Shown here: piece after piece, positions 32,523 to 41,064 of the stretch
Layout of the letters: each line of letters begins with the position of its first letter
Numbering within the stretch: position 1 is the first letter of the stretch
Source: Thermofilales archaeon
GTDB taxonomy: Archaea; Thermoproteota; Thermoprotei; Thermofilales; Thermofilaceae
DNA: 64,000 nt
NCBI GenBank assembly: GCA_028275925.1
Contig: JAPWTS010000003.1
Coordinates: 1 to 64,000, forward strand
Direction of reading: 5' to 3'
Position numbers and translations under genes: made by a program
Notes under the pieces: model-generated
Told to the model about the DNA's origin: nothing
The model's database searches: none
Seen by the model: the letters and a program-made list of their open reading frames with translations, nothing else

Positions 32523-33509
32523 ATGCCGGGGGTGCTGGAGGAGCTTCTTAGCAGCGTGGGGGGCTTTAAGATCTACAGCTCTACGGACGTCGCGCTTGCC
32601 GTCGCGGACGCCGTAGTTAAGTGCTTTAGCGAGGCGGAAGACCTGCTGGAGGCCGCGCGCTCCGTTCTAGCGCTTGTCGAAGGCCTGGCTCGGGCTAGGC
32701 CGACCTCCGTGATCTCGCTCAACGTCGCGAGGCGGCTGGTGGAGAAGGCTGAGACCCTTGTAAAGGCCGGCGAGCCCAGGGAAAGGGTGGCGGAGGCGCT
32801 CGCGGCCGAGTCCTCGGCCTTGAAGCGGGAGCTCGAGAGCTCCATCGCGGTCGCGGCGGCGCTGGGCGCGAGGCGGGTGCGGGACGGGAGCACGCTCATG
32901 ACCTGCTCCTACAGCAAGTCGGTGAAGGCGCTGTTCAGCAGGTTGAAGAGCGAAGGCAAGCGCGTTCGAGCGATCGTCGCGGAGTCGAGACCGGGGGGCG
33001 AGGGGGTCGCGATGGCGGAGGAGATCAGCGACATGGGTTTTGAGACCGAACTCGTCGTGGACTCCGCCGTCAGGTTCTTCATGAAGGACGTCGACGCGGT
33101 GGTGGTTGGGGCGGAGGCGATCGCGGCGAACGGGGCGGTGATCAACAAGGTGGGCACCTCGCTCATCGCCCTCGCAGCCCACGAAGCGCGCGTCAGGACG
33201 TTCGTCATCGCCACAACCCACAAGTTCAGCACAGAGACCGTGTTCGGGGAGCTCGTTAAGCTACCCGTCGTCGAGGGGACCGCGCTTCTCCCGGGCCTGG
33301 AGCGCGCGAAAGGGGTGACCGCCAAGTGCCCGCTCTTCGACGTAACCCCGCCCAGGTACATCGACGCGATAGTGACCGAGAAGGGCGTGGTCGCGCCAGA
33401 GGCGGCGCTGCTGCTGGTCAAGGAGGTTTACGGCTGGCCGTCCGCACCGGACGCGGTATCCTGCGCTAGGAGGCTCGTGGAGGTGGTCGAGCGTGCGCGT
33501 GCCAGCTGA
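32523..33509 (+). CDS. eIF2B alpha/beta/delta-like protein, probably not the isomerase
   Basis: This belongs to the eIF2B-alpha/MTNA/ribose-1,5-bisphosphate isomerase superfamily: DGSTLMTCSYSKSVKALF, IVAESRPGGEG, VVGAEAIAANGAVINKVGTSLIALAAHEARV and PLFDVTPPRYIDAIVTEKG. The catalytic Asp of isomerases (GAD) is Glu here (GAE), and HCNS is replaced by TCSYS. Its role may therefore be regulatory or altered. ATG 32523 is leaderless after TATA GCTTAAAAATCC. It overlaps the next paralogue by 17 bp and shares a 75-bp identical DNA segment with it. Confidence 0.75.
   Translation: MPGVLEELLSSVGGFKIYSSTDVALAVADAVVKCFSEAEDLLEAARSVLALVEGLARARPTSVISLNVARRLVEKAETLVKAGEPRERVAEALAAESSALKRELESSIAVAAALGARRVRDGSTLMTCSYSKSVKALFSRLKSEGKRVRAIVAESRPGGEGVAMAEEISDMGFETELVVDSAVRFFMKDVDAVVVGAEAIAANGAVINKVGTSLIALAAHEARVRTFVIATTHKFSTETVFGELVKLPVVEGTALLPGLERAKGVTAKCPLFDVTPPRYIDAIVTEKGVVAPEAALLLVKEVYGWPSAPDAVSCARRLVEVVERARAS
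33123..33197 (+). repeat. 75-bp segment identical to 34093-34167
   Basis: The DNA coding for AANGAVINKVGTSLIALAAHEARVR in the two adjacent paralogues is identical over 75 bp, including all third codon positions. Outside it the genes differ clearly. This is the mark of recent gene conversion, or of recombination between tandem duplicates. Confidence 0.9.
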
Positions 33510-34470
33510 GGTCTACAGGATCGCCGACCTGATAAAAACCATGAGGGTCCGCGGCGCGGGCAGGATCGCGCGGACGGCCGCTTACGCGATGAAGATCGCC
33601 GCCCTGAAGTACCCCGGCGGCGAGCTCGGCGAGTTCAAGGCTTACATGCGGGAGGCGGCCCACGTGCTCGGCTCTACTAGGCCGACGGCAGTCTCCCTCC
33701 ACAACGCCCTGAGGTACGTGCTGAACAGGGTCGAGCGCGCGCAAAGCCTCGAGGAGGCGGTAGCCGCGGCCGTAGACGCGGCGGACTCCTTCATACAATC
33801 CTCTTTGAACGCCGTCAGGGTCATCGGGGAGATCGGGTCTAAGCTCATCGAGGACGGCGACACCGTGCTGACTCACTGCAACAGCTCTGCCGCCTTAGCT
33901 GTGCTGAAGACCGCCCACAGCTCCGGGAAGAGGATCAGGGTCTACGCGACCGAGACCCGGCCGAAGTTCCAAGGCCTCCTTACGTACCGCGAGCTGGCGG
34001 GGAGCGGGGTGCCGGTGACGCTTATACCCGATTCGGCCGTCAGGTTCGTGATGAGGGAAGTTGACAAGGTCGTGGTGGGCGCCGACACCGTGGCGGCGAA
34101 CGGGGCGGTGATCAACAAGGTGGGCACCTCGCTCATCGCCCTCGCAGCCCACGAAGCGCGCGTCAGGTTCTACGTGGCGACGGAAACCTACAAGTTCAGC
34201 CCCGCCACGATCCTCGGCGAGCTGGTGACGATCGAAGAGAGAGCGCCCGAGGAGGTCGTCCCCACCGACCTCTTAACCCGCCACCCCAACCTCAAAGTCC
34301 GCAACCCCGCGTTCGACGTGACGCCGCCCGACTACATCGACGCGATCATCACCGAGCGCGGCGTCATACCCCCCAAAGCAGCAGCAGTCATCCTCCTCGA
34401 GGATTACGGTGCCACACTGGCTGAAGAACTCGCGACGATAACCCTGGACATAGAGGACAGTACAGCATAG
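33493..34470 (+). CDS. Ribose-1,5-bisphosphate isomerase (AMP pathway)
   Basis: This enzyme converts ribose-1,5-bisphosphate to ribulose-1,5-bisphosphate, which form III RuBisCO then uses in AMP breakdown. The catalytic Cys and Asp of the family are visible in DTVLTHCNSSAALAVLKTA and VVVGADTVAANGAVINKVGT. Other motifs are VYATETRPKFQG, NPAFDVTPPDYIDAIITERG and the phosphate-binding region near SRPTAVSL-like STRPTAVSLHNAL. No RuBisCO or AMP phosphorylase gene lies in the window. GTG 33493 overlaps the end of the upstream paralogue, indicating coupling. Confidence 0.82.
   Translation: MRVPAEVYRIADLIKTMRVRGAGRIARTAAYAMKIAALKYPGGELGEFKAYMREAAHVLGSTRPTAVSLHNALRYVLNRVERAQSLEEAVAAAVDAADSFIQSSLNAVRVIGEIGSKLIEDGDTVLTHCNSSAALAVLKTAHSSGKRIRVYATETRPKFQGLLTYRELAGSGVPVTLIPDSAVRFVMREVDKVVVGADTVAANGAVINKVGTSLIALAAHEARVRFYVATETYKFSPATILGELVTIEERAPEEVVPTDLLTRHPNLKVRNPAFDVTPPDYIDAIITERGVIPPKAAAVILLEDYGATLAEELATITLDIEDSTA
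34093..34167 (+). repeat. 75-bp segment identical to 33123-33197
   Basis: This is the second copy of the conversion tract, in the ribose-1,5-bisphosphate isomerase gene. It starts 970 bp from the first copy in the same orientation, so recombination between the copies could delete about 1 kb and fuse the two genes. Confidence 0.9.
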
Positions 34471-34809
34471 CGCGCGCTAGACCGAAAAGTGGAATGACGC
34501 GCCTATGCGGAGGAGAGAGCGCGCTCTGAAGTACCCCGTATCGCTCTACGCGCCTGAGAATCGGAAATACGCGCCAGCGCGCGCTACCCTGCACCGGGCG
34601 TGCTAGACCCCTAAACCCGATATTCTCTTTAATTTTTTCCGGCGCTCGGGACAAAACCGTTTTGTCCGCGCGCTTTCGCCCGCCTAGCGGCGCCTTCTCT
34701 ATAGCTGCCAGAGTATTCTCTATTCTTTTCTTTAACTTTTCGATTAGAAAATTTTACTTTCGGTCTACTCTGGGAAAGCTTTATAAACCTTGGTTTCGCC
34801 TGGAAACTC

Positions 34810-36228
34810 GTGAGCCGCGCCTTGGAGCGCGCGGTGCAAGAGCGTGTTGCGGAGGGTCTCGTCCCGTTGAACGCTTGGGCCCGGCTCCTCTTGGAGCAAT
34901 TTGGTGACCCCCGCACCAGCGGGGGGAGTGGGGCCCGAGCGGTGCAGAAGGTGCTGGTGCAGCGGACGGACACGCTCCGCCTGCTCACCACGCCCGAGCT
35001 GGATGATTTCCTGCGGCGCGTGGGAGACGCGACAGCCAAGCTGATCAACATGGAGAGCTACCGCCGCAGGCGCCAGTTCTTCGAGGCGGGGAAGATCGAC
35101 TGTAGCTGGATGAGCGCTTGGAGCCGCCGCTTCACTGATTACTTCGAGATCTACAAGCTTCTGGGCTCGAAGAACTTCGCTGAAGCCTGCCGGCTGATCG
35201 GGGAGCAGTGGAGGAGCTTCGTTGGTCTTTTGAAGGCGGCTAAGGAGGGTAGGCTGGAGCCTTGGCAGAAGGTGCGCCCGCCGGGCTACAGGAAGGATAG
35301 GGACGGGCAGCGCGTGCCGATCGTCGTGGTGAGGTACGACAACTACCGCGTCGATTTGGAAAGGAAGGTGATTCGCCTCGGCTACTGGAACGTGAGCATA
35401 CCGTTCAAGGGGAAGCCCCGCTGGCTCACCAAGCCGGGCGCTAAGCAGGGCCGCTTGATCATCACCTACGATCCCGCGAAGAAGCGCTGGTACGCCCGAA
35501 TCAGCGTGGAGGTTACGCTGGAGGGGAGGCTCGGCGGCGGCTTGAAGGCCGGCATCGACCTTGGCAGGGAGCGCTTGATCGCGCTCGTCACGGAGCCTGT
35601 GAATGAAAGCGGCGAGGGCGTCGCGCTGCTTTACCGTGGTGGGCCTTTGAAGAGCGACTACTTCTACTTCGAGCGGAAAATCGCCGAAGTCGATAGGATG
35701 CTGTCTGATCCCAAGCTCGAGGAGGCGGACAGGTGCGTGTTGAAGGAGGTTCGGAGGCGCTTCTACGAGAGGAGGAAGCGGCGGAGGGATCAGGTCTTCG
35801 CCAACGCGGCGGCGCACTTGGTCAAGATGTGCTTGGAGCTCAACGTGGGCGCGCTGCTCCTCGGCTACCCGCGCGGCATAGCGCGAGACAAGCCCGGTAA
35901 AGGGAACACGAACTTGTGGAGCTACCGGAAGCTGGAGCGGCGCATAGCTGTTACAGCGGAGAACCGCGGCATACCGGTTTTCAAAATCCCAGAGGACGGC
36001 ACATCGAAGGTTTGCGCGAGGCACGGCTGCGAGGTGGTTAGGAAGCCTAGAGGGTTGGTCAGGTGCCCCTACGGGCACGCGATGCACAGCGACGTGAACG
36101 CGGCGATGAACATCCTAGCGAGAGGCGGAGGGAAAGTGCCGGCGCGAGTGAGAGTACGAAGCTTCATACCGACAGCGAGCGGAGTCATCGCGGCCAACGA
36201 AAAGAAGAGAAACCATAACCCCGCTTAA
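34810..36228 (+). CDS. tnpB: TnpB-family RNA-guided nuclease, copy 2
   Basis: It is a full-length relative of copy 1, with the same domain order and only scattered substitutions. RuvC-I is KAGIDLGRERLIALV, the RuvC-II position ALLLGYPRGIARDKPGKGN again lacks Glu, then IPEDGTSKVC, zinc ribbon CARHGCE...CPYGH, and RuvC-III HSDVNAAMNIL. GTG 34810 lies 26 nt after the TATA box, the same place where the TFB copy starts, and the frame is open from there. It is the better candidate for an active gene. Length 472. Confidence 0.9.
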   Translation: MSRALERAVQERVAEGLVPLNAWARLLLEQFGDPRTSGGSGARAVQKVLVQRTDTLRLLTTPELDDFLRRVGDATAKLINMESYRRRRQFFEAGKIDCSWMSAWSRRFTDYFEIYKLLGSKNFAEACRLIGEQWRSFVGLLKAAKEGRLEPWQKVRPPGYRKDRDGQRVPIVVVRYDNYRVDLERKVIRLGYWNVSIPFKGKPRWLTKPGAKQGRLIITYDPAKKRWYARISVEVTLEGRLGGGLKAGIDLGRERLIALVTEPVNESGEGVALLYRGGPLKSDYFYFERKIAEVDRMLSDPKLEEADRCVLKEVRRRFYERRKRRRDQVFANAAAHLVKMCLELNVGALLLGYPRGIARDKPGKGNTNLWSYRKLERRIAVTAENRGIPVFKIPEDGTSKVCARHGCEVVRKPRGLVRCPYGHAMHSDVNAAMNILARGGGKVPARVRVRSFIPTASGVIAANEKKRNHNPA

Positions 36229-36254
36229 AGGCGGGTAACCTGGATGGCGCGCGC
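36217..36254 (+). ncRNA. Right end / putative omega-RNA 3' end of element 2
   Basis: It has the hairpin CCCGC-ttaaag-GCGGG and the terminal GGATGGCGCGCGC, as in element 1. Identity with element 1 stops at 36254, which defines the right end. A guide, if made, would be read from 36255 onward into the GC-rich flank. Confidence 0.5.
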
Positions 36255-36576
36255 CGCGCGCTGTATCCTGCTTGCAGTGCGCGCCGTGACGAAGAGCAGG
36301 GAAGCTAGAGAGCTCGTGCAAGTGCTCGCCGCGCTCCCAGCGCAGGCTAGCGTTCGCAGGCAGCAAAATACGTAAGGTCGCCGCTTGAGAGGCGACGAAG
36401 TACCGAAGCCCGCCGAGTGTTCCTTCAAAGCGGCGGGGCATTTCAAGGGAGCTCTACGGAAAAGAGGAAAATGCAACCGAAAAGGGACCTGTGCACGAAA
36501 AACTGCTTGATCTTGCGGGAAGCCTGCCCACCCCCTAGCAAAAACCTTTAAACCCCCTGGTTCCGCTAGCGTTACA
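36255..36576. other. Gene-free stretch with two strong hairpins
   Basis: No supported gene lies between element 2 and tRNA-Asp. Two stems stand out: GTCGCC/GGCGAC at 36377-36396 and CCCGCCG/CGGCGGG at 36409-36437. The tRNA promoter (ACCTTTAAACC) is at about 36543-36553. The hairpins could belong to a small RNA, but I see no promoter for one. Confidence 0.35.
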
Positions 36577-36678
36577 GCCCCGGTCGTATAGTCTGGCCTA
36601 GTAACCGCCTTGACCAATGGCGGATAGATTGCCGGCCTGTCGAGCCGGAGAACCCGGGTTCAAATCCCGGCCGGGGCG
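36577..36678 (+). tRNA. tRNA-Asp(GUC) with a D-arm intron
   Basis: Acceptor GCCCCGG/CCGGGGC, anticodon stem CCGGC/GCCGG with loop CUGUCGA (anticodon GUC) and T arm CCGGG-ttcaaat-CCCGG all form; CCA is encoded at 36679-36681. The D arm starts GTAT and its 3' side GTA is followed by 26 extra nt (about 36604-36629) before T-G-CCGGC. The extra piece folds as CCGCC/GGCGG. This places an intron near positions 24-26, a non-canonical site. Confidence 0.87.
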
Positions 36679-36681
36679 CCA

Positions 36682-37063
36682 CCGCGCCGGTCGGAGCGCT
36701 CGCTCTTGCATCTTTCAACTTCATTTTTCTCGCGCTACGTTACATCTAGGTAATCACTGTCCGCTTAATATTTTTGAGAACCCGTTGAAGCTTAACTCCA
36801 TGCTTCTTACTTTCCTATTTCTCCTTAGCAAGCTGCCGTTTGCACCGAGATCGCACTAGTTCAGCGCCGCTGGTTGGCTAGTTCAAACTGGACAAAAACG
36901 CCGGCAAGGTATTAGCGAAGCTGGAGCAGCTCGCCCGGTTATCGAGCAATTTTAAACGGGTATAGGTGGTAGCGTGCCGCGCCCTTGAGACCCCTATACT
37001 TTCCAACCTTGGTGCAGGTCGCATATCGAAAGTTTTTTATATTGTATGCCGCTGTCTAGTATT
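36682..37063. other. Gene-free stretch upstream of the aldo/keto reductase
   Basis: I see no gene or RNA here. The stretch is less GC-rich than its surroundings. It ends with TATA TTTTTTATATT at 37030-37040, which fits a leaderless start at GTG 37064. Confidence 0.5.
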
Positions 37064-37870
37064 GTGAGAGATACCAAGTTTTTCAAGAGGCTTGGGCGAA
37101 GCGTTTCGAGCCTTGGGATGGGAACCTGGGGTATGGGGTTTGACAGCAGCGCGGATCAAGCTTCGATCGCCGCGTTGAGGAGGGGGATTGAGCTGGGAAT
37201 GACCGTGATCGATACCGCAGAGATGTACGCTGGCGGTAGGGCTGAGGAGCTGGTGGGCAAAGCGATTAAGGGCTTCGATAGGGACGAGCTGTTTATAGTT
37301 ACGAAGGTTTGGCCCAGTCACGCGCGCTACGATGACGTTTTGAAGGCCGCAGCTGCGAGCTCGCGAAGGTTGGGGACCTACATCGACCTGTACCTTCTGC
37401 ACTGGCCGTCCTCCGAGGTGCCTATCTGCGAAACGATGAGGGCGATGGAAAAGCTCGTCGAGATGGGATTAATCAGGCACATAGGCCTGAGCAACTTCGG
37501 TGTGAAGGGCATCGAGGAAGCGAGAGCCTGTTTGAAAAACAACGATATAGCGGCCGTTCAAAACAGGTTCAGCCCACTATACAAGAAGGATTACTACGAT
37601 GTGATACTGTACGCTCAGAGGGAAGGTATGATGTACATGGCCTACACTCCCATCGAGAAGGGGGTTTTAGCCGGAAACGACCTGCTCAGGAGGATTGGGG
37701 AAAAGTACGGTAAAACCCCTATTCAAGTCGCTTTGAACTGGCTTATCTGCATCGAGCCTGTCGTCCCCATTCCGAAGGCCTCGAGGATCGAGCATGTAGA
37801 AGAGAACGCGGGAGCTATGGGGTGGAGACTCAGCCGGGAGGACTTCGAGGAGATACTGAATAAGCTTTAG
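37064..37870 (+). CDS. Aldo/keto reductase
   Basis: This is an NADPH-dependent carbonyl reductase with a TIM-barrel fold. The catalytic tetrad is visible: Asp in VIDTAEMYAGG, Tyr in the same segment, Lys in LFIVTKVWPSH and His in IDLYLLHWPS. Cofactor-binding LIRHIGLSNFGVKGIEEA and VVPIPKASRIEHVEENAGAMGW are also clear. Length 268. GTG 37064 is chosen because TATA TTTTTTATATT lies about 26 nt upstream; ATG 37046 is too close to the box. The substrate is not predictable. Codon usage looks less GC-rich than its neighbours. Confidence 0.9.
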   Translation: MRDTKFFKRLGRSVSSLGMGTWGMGFDSSADQASIAALRRGIELGMTVIDTAEMYAGGRAEELVGKAIKGFDRDELFIVTKVWPSHARYDDVLKAAAASSRRLGTYIDLYLLHWPSSEVPICETMRAMEKLVEMGLIRHIGLSNFGVKGIEEARACLKNNDIAAVQNRFSPLYKKDYYDVILYAQREGMMYMAYTPIEKGVLAGNDLLRRIGEKYGKTPIQVALNWLICIEPVVPIPKASRIEHVEENAGAMGWRLSREDFEEILNKL

Positions 37871-37924
37871 CTTTAAACTCTCTATGTGAATCTTCGACTG
37901 AAGAGCGCGAATCCAGCAAGTTCT

Positions 37925-38231
37925 CTGCGATCTCAGCTCTTTCCATCTTTTCTTTTAAATTCCATATTTGAAAGTTCGTTTTCAGCTTCCACCAGCGCGC
38001 GAGGCACTGGTACGAGGATGCGAGAGATCCTGGGGGCAGCTAAGGTGCCTCTCCAACCATGCAACGCGCGACGACTTGAGCACGGCCGTAAAAACATCTT
38101 AGCAAGGGAGAGGCAGGGCGCTAGCGTGAGTAAAAGCCCTCAGCTACATGCCGAAAGCAAGCGGGGAATCCCTGCCAACGAGGAGGGCGGCGGCCCAGCA
38201 GGCAAAACGGAGTATGTTGGATGGTGCGTGC
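37925..38231 (+). mobile_element. Internally deleted TnpB element (miniature element)
   Basis: The left part (37941-37993) is a degraded copy of the promoter module (TCTTTTCTTTTAAATTCC, GTTCGTTTTCAGCTTCCACC). At about 37995 it jumps directly to the zinc-ribbon end of tnpB (GCGCGAGGCACTGG) and continues through the RuvC-III region, where DLSTAVKNILA can be read after adding one base near 38090. The right end TTGGATGGTGCGTGC (38217-38231) matches GGATGGCGCGCGC of the full elements. The central 1.2 kb of tnpB is missing. It ends exactly at the stop codon of rpl24e on the opposite strand. Confidence 0.7.
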
Positions 38232-38447
38232 TCACCTTCCTCTTGAGGCTAGGATTCGGGCTGCGCCCTTCTTGCCATACAGGTTTGTCCACTTGAGCTT
38301 GGTGGGATCGCGGCCTAACTTCAACGCGTTTTTGAAACACTTGCTCGAGCAGAACCTCAGTATCGTCCCATCGTTCCTCACGTACCACACGCCGGTGCCG
38401 GGCTGAATCTCCCTGCCGCAGAAATTGCACACGTAAACCTTAACCAT
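38232..38447 (-). CDS. rpl24e: 50S ribosomal protein L24e
   Basis: This is a zinc-binding large-subunit protein of 71 residues: [51 protein letters not shown]. The four Cys of the zinc ribbon are present. ATG 38447 lies downstream of a TATA box at about 38476-38486 that overlaps the end of the arcadin-4 gene. A 7-bp GC hairpin lies in the short leader. The miniature TnpB element abuts its stop codon. Confidence 0.95.
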   Translation of the reverse strand: MVKVYVCNFCGREIQPGTGVWYVRNDGTILRFCSSKCFKNALKLGRDPTKLKWTNLYGKKGAARILASRGR

Positions 38448-38486
38448 GCAAACCCCCGCGGGCTCTCGGGCGGGGGTTTTTAAGAC
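38448..38486 (-). promoter_or_regulatory. rpl24e promoter and leader hairpin
   Basis: On the minus strand the TATA-like TCTTAAAAACC is followed by CCCCCGC...GCGGGGG, a 7-bp stem with a 10-nt loop, ending just before ATG 38447. The box overlaps the last codons of the upstream gene. The hairpin could end transcription of the arcadin-4 gene or control L24e translation; both are inference. Confidence 0.45.
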
Positions 38487-40867
38487 TTCGCGGCGCCTGC
38501 GGCGATAACTTTCGCTGTTGGGCTCAATTCCTCGGCGACCCGCCTGCTCTGGGTGGTGAAAATCACCTGGAGGCCGGCGGGCATCTTCTCCGCTAAAAGC
38601 TTCGCTATAGCCACTTTCGTGTCCTCGTCAACGTTGGGTACAGGGTCGTCGAGGATTAGAACCGCGAAGCTCCTGGGCTTTAGCTGCCTGAGCGCGAGCA
38701 GAAGGGACAGGGCCAGCAGGCCCCGCTGCCCGTCGCTCATCCGAGTGAGGGCTGGAACGTAGCTGCCGTCGAGCTTCCTCCGGACGCGGAAGACGTAGTG
38801 ACCGCGCCTCCCGCGGGGCCCTGCGCTTTGAACTTGAACCTGCACGGCGTCGTACTCGCTGCTCCTCTCCAGCTCCGCGAAAATCCCCGAAGCGATCTCG
38901 GAGAGGCGTTCCACGAGCTTCTGCCGCAGCTTGACGTGAGCTTCTACCAGCGCGCTCCGGACCGCCATAAGGTTGCTGTAGAGGCCCGCGACCCTCTCCT
39001 CCCTTTTCTTCAGGTCCTTCAGGCCGTTCACAGCTGCTTCCAGCGCGCTCAGCTCACCGGCGATTTGCCTCTCCGAAGCCTCCAGCATGTCCAGCCTCGC
39101 CTTTAGCGCCGAGATCCTATTCTCCACTTCCTTCAACTCTCTAGTTAGCTGATTCAGCCTATTTTCGTCGTAGCCGCGCCTCCTTATCTCCTCTTCCAGC
39201 TCTTTGAGCTTCTCCTGGAGCTCGGCGTAGCGCAGCCTCTTGTAGTAGCTGTCGAGCTGCTCGTAGGCTCTCGCGAGCTCGGCCATGCGCCGCCTCGCCT
39301 CCCTGAGCCGTTCCTCCAGCTCCTCGGCGCTCGCTCTAAGTTCCTGGAGCTCCTCCAGCCGCTCGTCGAGAGCTTTGGAGAGACTCTCCCGTCTGCTCTC
39401 GTAATCGTCGAGCAGCCTGAGCTCCGGCTCCAGCTTCCTGAGCTTGCGCTCCACCTCCCGGAGATCCTGGAGCATCCGCTCGATCCTCTCCCGCTTCAGC
39501 TTGAGGGCCTCCGGCGGCTCAACCCTCGGTAGCGCCGCCGCGTCGGTGATGCTGCTCCCGCACACGGGGCACGTGGCGGCGCCCCGCTCTCTGAGCTGGC
39601 GGAGCACGTCCTCCTGAAGCTCCCGCGCGCAGCGCAGCCTTCCCTCCTCCGTCTGCAACGCCTTTGCGTCGACCTCCAGCTGAGCTATTTTCTTCGCCAC
39701 GCTCACCGGATCCCCGTGCCTGGTTACTAGCGCGTCGTACTCCGACCGGGAGTGCTCCAGCTCGCCGATCCTGGCTTCGATCTCCGCCATCTCATCTTCC
39801 AAATCGTTTATATAATCTTCTAATCTTCTTATTTCATTCTGAATATCCTTTAGCTCGTACTCCATTCTAACCATGTAGCTCCTCATCTTATCCATTGCGC
39901 TCCTCGAAACCTCGAGAAGAGAGGCGAGGTTCGATGCGTCCACCCTCCTCACCCCCTCAGCCTCCTCTCCCATGTAGAACAGCTCCAAGGTCTCCGCCAG
40001 CTCTCCTTTGAACCTCTCAGCGTACTCCCTGACGTAGCTCTCATCCACCGCTGGCATTTTAGCCAGCTTCTCGTCCCCCAGGCTTTCCAGCAAAGCCCTC
40101 AGCTTACCCCTCTCCTCTACCAGCTGGTCTACCTCGGTTGCTCGAGCTCTCAACGCCTCGTACTCCTCGCGAAGAAGCCTCCTCCTCGCCTCGAGCTTCT
40201 CGAGCTCGCGCGCGAGGGCGTCTCTCTCGGAGACCACGCTCCTGTACTTCGCCTTAAGCTCCTCGTACTTGCCCAGCAGGCTCTCTCCCCCCAACTTCGC
40301 GAGCTCGTCGCGCAGCGCTTTCAGGTACCCTTTCAGCTCCTTCCCGCTCAGCTCCCTGTAAAGCTTCCTAATGTCCGCCAACCCGAGCAGCTCGTCGAGG
40401 ACCCGGTTCCTCACGCTGGGAGAGGAGTGGACGAGCGCTTGCAGCTCCTGGTGCCCGACAGCGATCTCCCACGCGAAGTCGCCCAGCGTCAGCGCCAGCT
40501 TAGAACGCAAGTGATGTTCCCCGATCTCGTCGTAGAACTCGTTGGAACCCTCCACCACCCTGAGCCTGCTCGCCCCGCTTCTCGCTAAAACCCTCTCGAC
40601 CAGTATCTCCCCCTCCCCTCCCGCGAGGACGACCGCGACCCTGGCCTTATCGCAAAAGTCGTTCACGAGGTCCTCTCTCCTCATGAGGCGCGAAGCCACC
40701 TCCCTCGTCTCGCCGAAGAGCGCGAACTCGAGAGCCCTCACTATCGAGGTTTTACCGGAGCCTGGGGGACCGTAGATTACCGTGAAGCGTTCTCCCAGCT
40801 CCACCGTCAGCTTGCTCCGGAACGCTCTAAATCCCTCGACCTCAATCCTCTTGATCCTTAGAGCCAT
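38480..40867 (-). CDS. Rad50/SMC-like ATPase, arcadin-4 type
   Basis: This 795-residue ABC-type ATPase has Walker [27 protein letters not shown] near the N-terminus and a Q-loop [24 protein letters not shown]. Two long coiled coils flank a zinc hook (TCPVCGSSI, near residue 440), and the C-terminus has signature and Walker B parts ([44 protein letters not shown]). It looks like Rad50, but no Mre11 is adjacent. Its place at the end of the crenactin cluster matches the SMC-like arcadin-4 of Pyrobaculum, as I recall that cluster. Confidence 0.8.
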   Translation of the reverse strand: MALRIKRIEVEGFRAFRSKLTVELGERFTVIYGPPGSGKTSIVRALEFALFGETREVASRLMRREDLVNDFCDKARVAVVLAGGEGEILVERVLARSGASRLRVVEGSNEFYDEIGEHHLRSKLALTLGDFAWEIAVGHQELQALVHSSPSVRNRVLDELLGLADIRKLYRELSGKELKGYLKALRDELAKLGGESLLGKYEELKAKYRSVVSERDALARELEKLEARRRLLREEYEALRARATEVDQLVEERGKLRALLESLGDEKLAKMPAVDESYVREYAERFKGELAETLELFYMGEEAEGVRRVDASNLASLLEVSRSAMDKMRSYMVRMEYELKDIQNEIRRLEDYINDLEDEMAEIEARIGELEHSRSEYDALVTRHGDPVSVAKKIAQLEVDAKALQTEEGRLRCARELQEDVLRQLRERGAATCPVCGSSITDAAALPRVEPPEALKLKRERIERMLQDLREVERKLRKLEPELRLLDDYESRRESLSKALDERLEELQELRASAEELEERLREARRRMAELARAYEQLDSYYKRLRYAELQEKLKELEEEIRRRGYDENRLNQLTRELKEVENRISALKARLDMLEASERQIAGELSALEAAVNGLKDLKKREERVAGLYSNLMAVRSALVEAHVKLRQKLVERLSEIASGIFAELERSSEYDAVQVQVQSAGPRGRRGHYVFRVRRKLDGSYVPALTRMSDGQRGLLALSLLLALRQLKPRSFAVLILDDPVPNVDEDTKVAIAKLLAEKMPAGLQVIFTTQSRRVAEELSPTAKVIAAGAAKS

Positions 40868-41054
40868 GCCCCGTCGCCTCCTCGGTCAGCGCGCGCAGCT
40901 CCTCCCTCAAACCCCTTACACCCCGCTCCCCGTAAGCTTGGAGGAGCCTCTCCGCGAGCTTTAGCGCTTCGGGGTTGCCCTTCAGCAGCTCCCTCAATAG
41001 ATCCAAGAGCTCTTCGAAGAACGCATTCCTAGCGGAGACCGCCATCGCACGCAC
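40842..41054 (-). CDS. Small helical protein, arcadin-3 candidate
   Basis: This 70-residue, fully helical, acidic/basic protein (RNAFFEELLDLLRELLKGNPEALKLAERLLQAYGERGVRGLREELRALTEE) has no known catalytic motif. It lies between the arcadin-2-like and Rad50-like genes and overlaps the latter by 26 nt, so it belongs to the crenactin operon. The name rests on position and size only. GTG 41054 or ATG 41045 may start it. Confidence 0.55.
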   Translation of the reverse strand: MRAMAVSARNAFFEELLDLLRELLKGNPEALKLAERLLQAYGERGVRGLREELRALTEEATGHGSKDQED

Positions 41055-41064
41055 CCGCGCCCTA

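Larger units (their letters stand above)
34675..36254 (+). mobile_element. IS605/IS1341-type element 2 (TnpB only)
   Basis: The left part begins with TTCGCCCGCCTAGC and GGCGCC (in place of the longer hairpin of copy 1). The promoter module follows with TATA CTTTATAAAC at 34779-34788. The right part has hairpin CCCGC/GCGGG (36220-36235) and ends in GGATGGCGCGCGC (36242-36254). No tnpA is present. Upstream, at 34620-34640, lies a further T-rich block resembling the module (TATTCTCTTTAATTTTTTCC), and at 34651-34665 the palindrome ACAAAACCGTTTTGT, perhaps a remnant of an older insertion. Confidence 0.75.

Noticed and set aside
34765-36087. 440-codon open frame opposite tnpB copy 2
   Set aside because: It is the reverse complement of a well-supported tnpB frame, and a similar shadow exists opposite copy 1.
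36115-36617. Small frames beyond tnpB copy 2
   Set aside because: They run across the element end and the tRNA-Asp gene and have no conserved features.
38480-40867. Canonical rad50 of the Mre11-HerA-NurA operon
   Set aside because: No mre11, herA or nurA gene is adjacent, and the gene sits at the end of the crenactin cluster, so the arcadin-4 reading is preferred.
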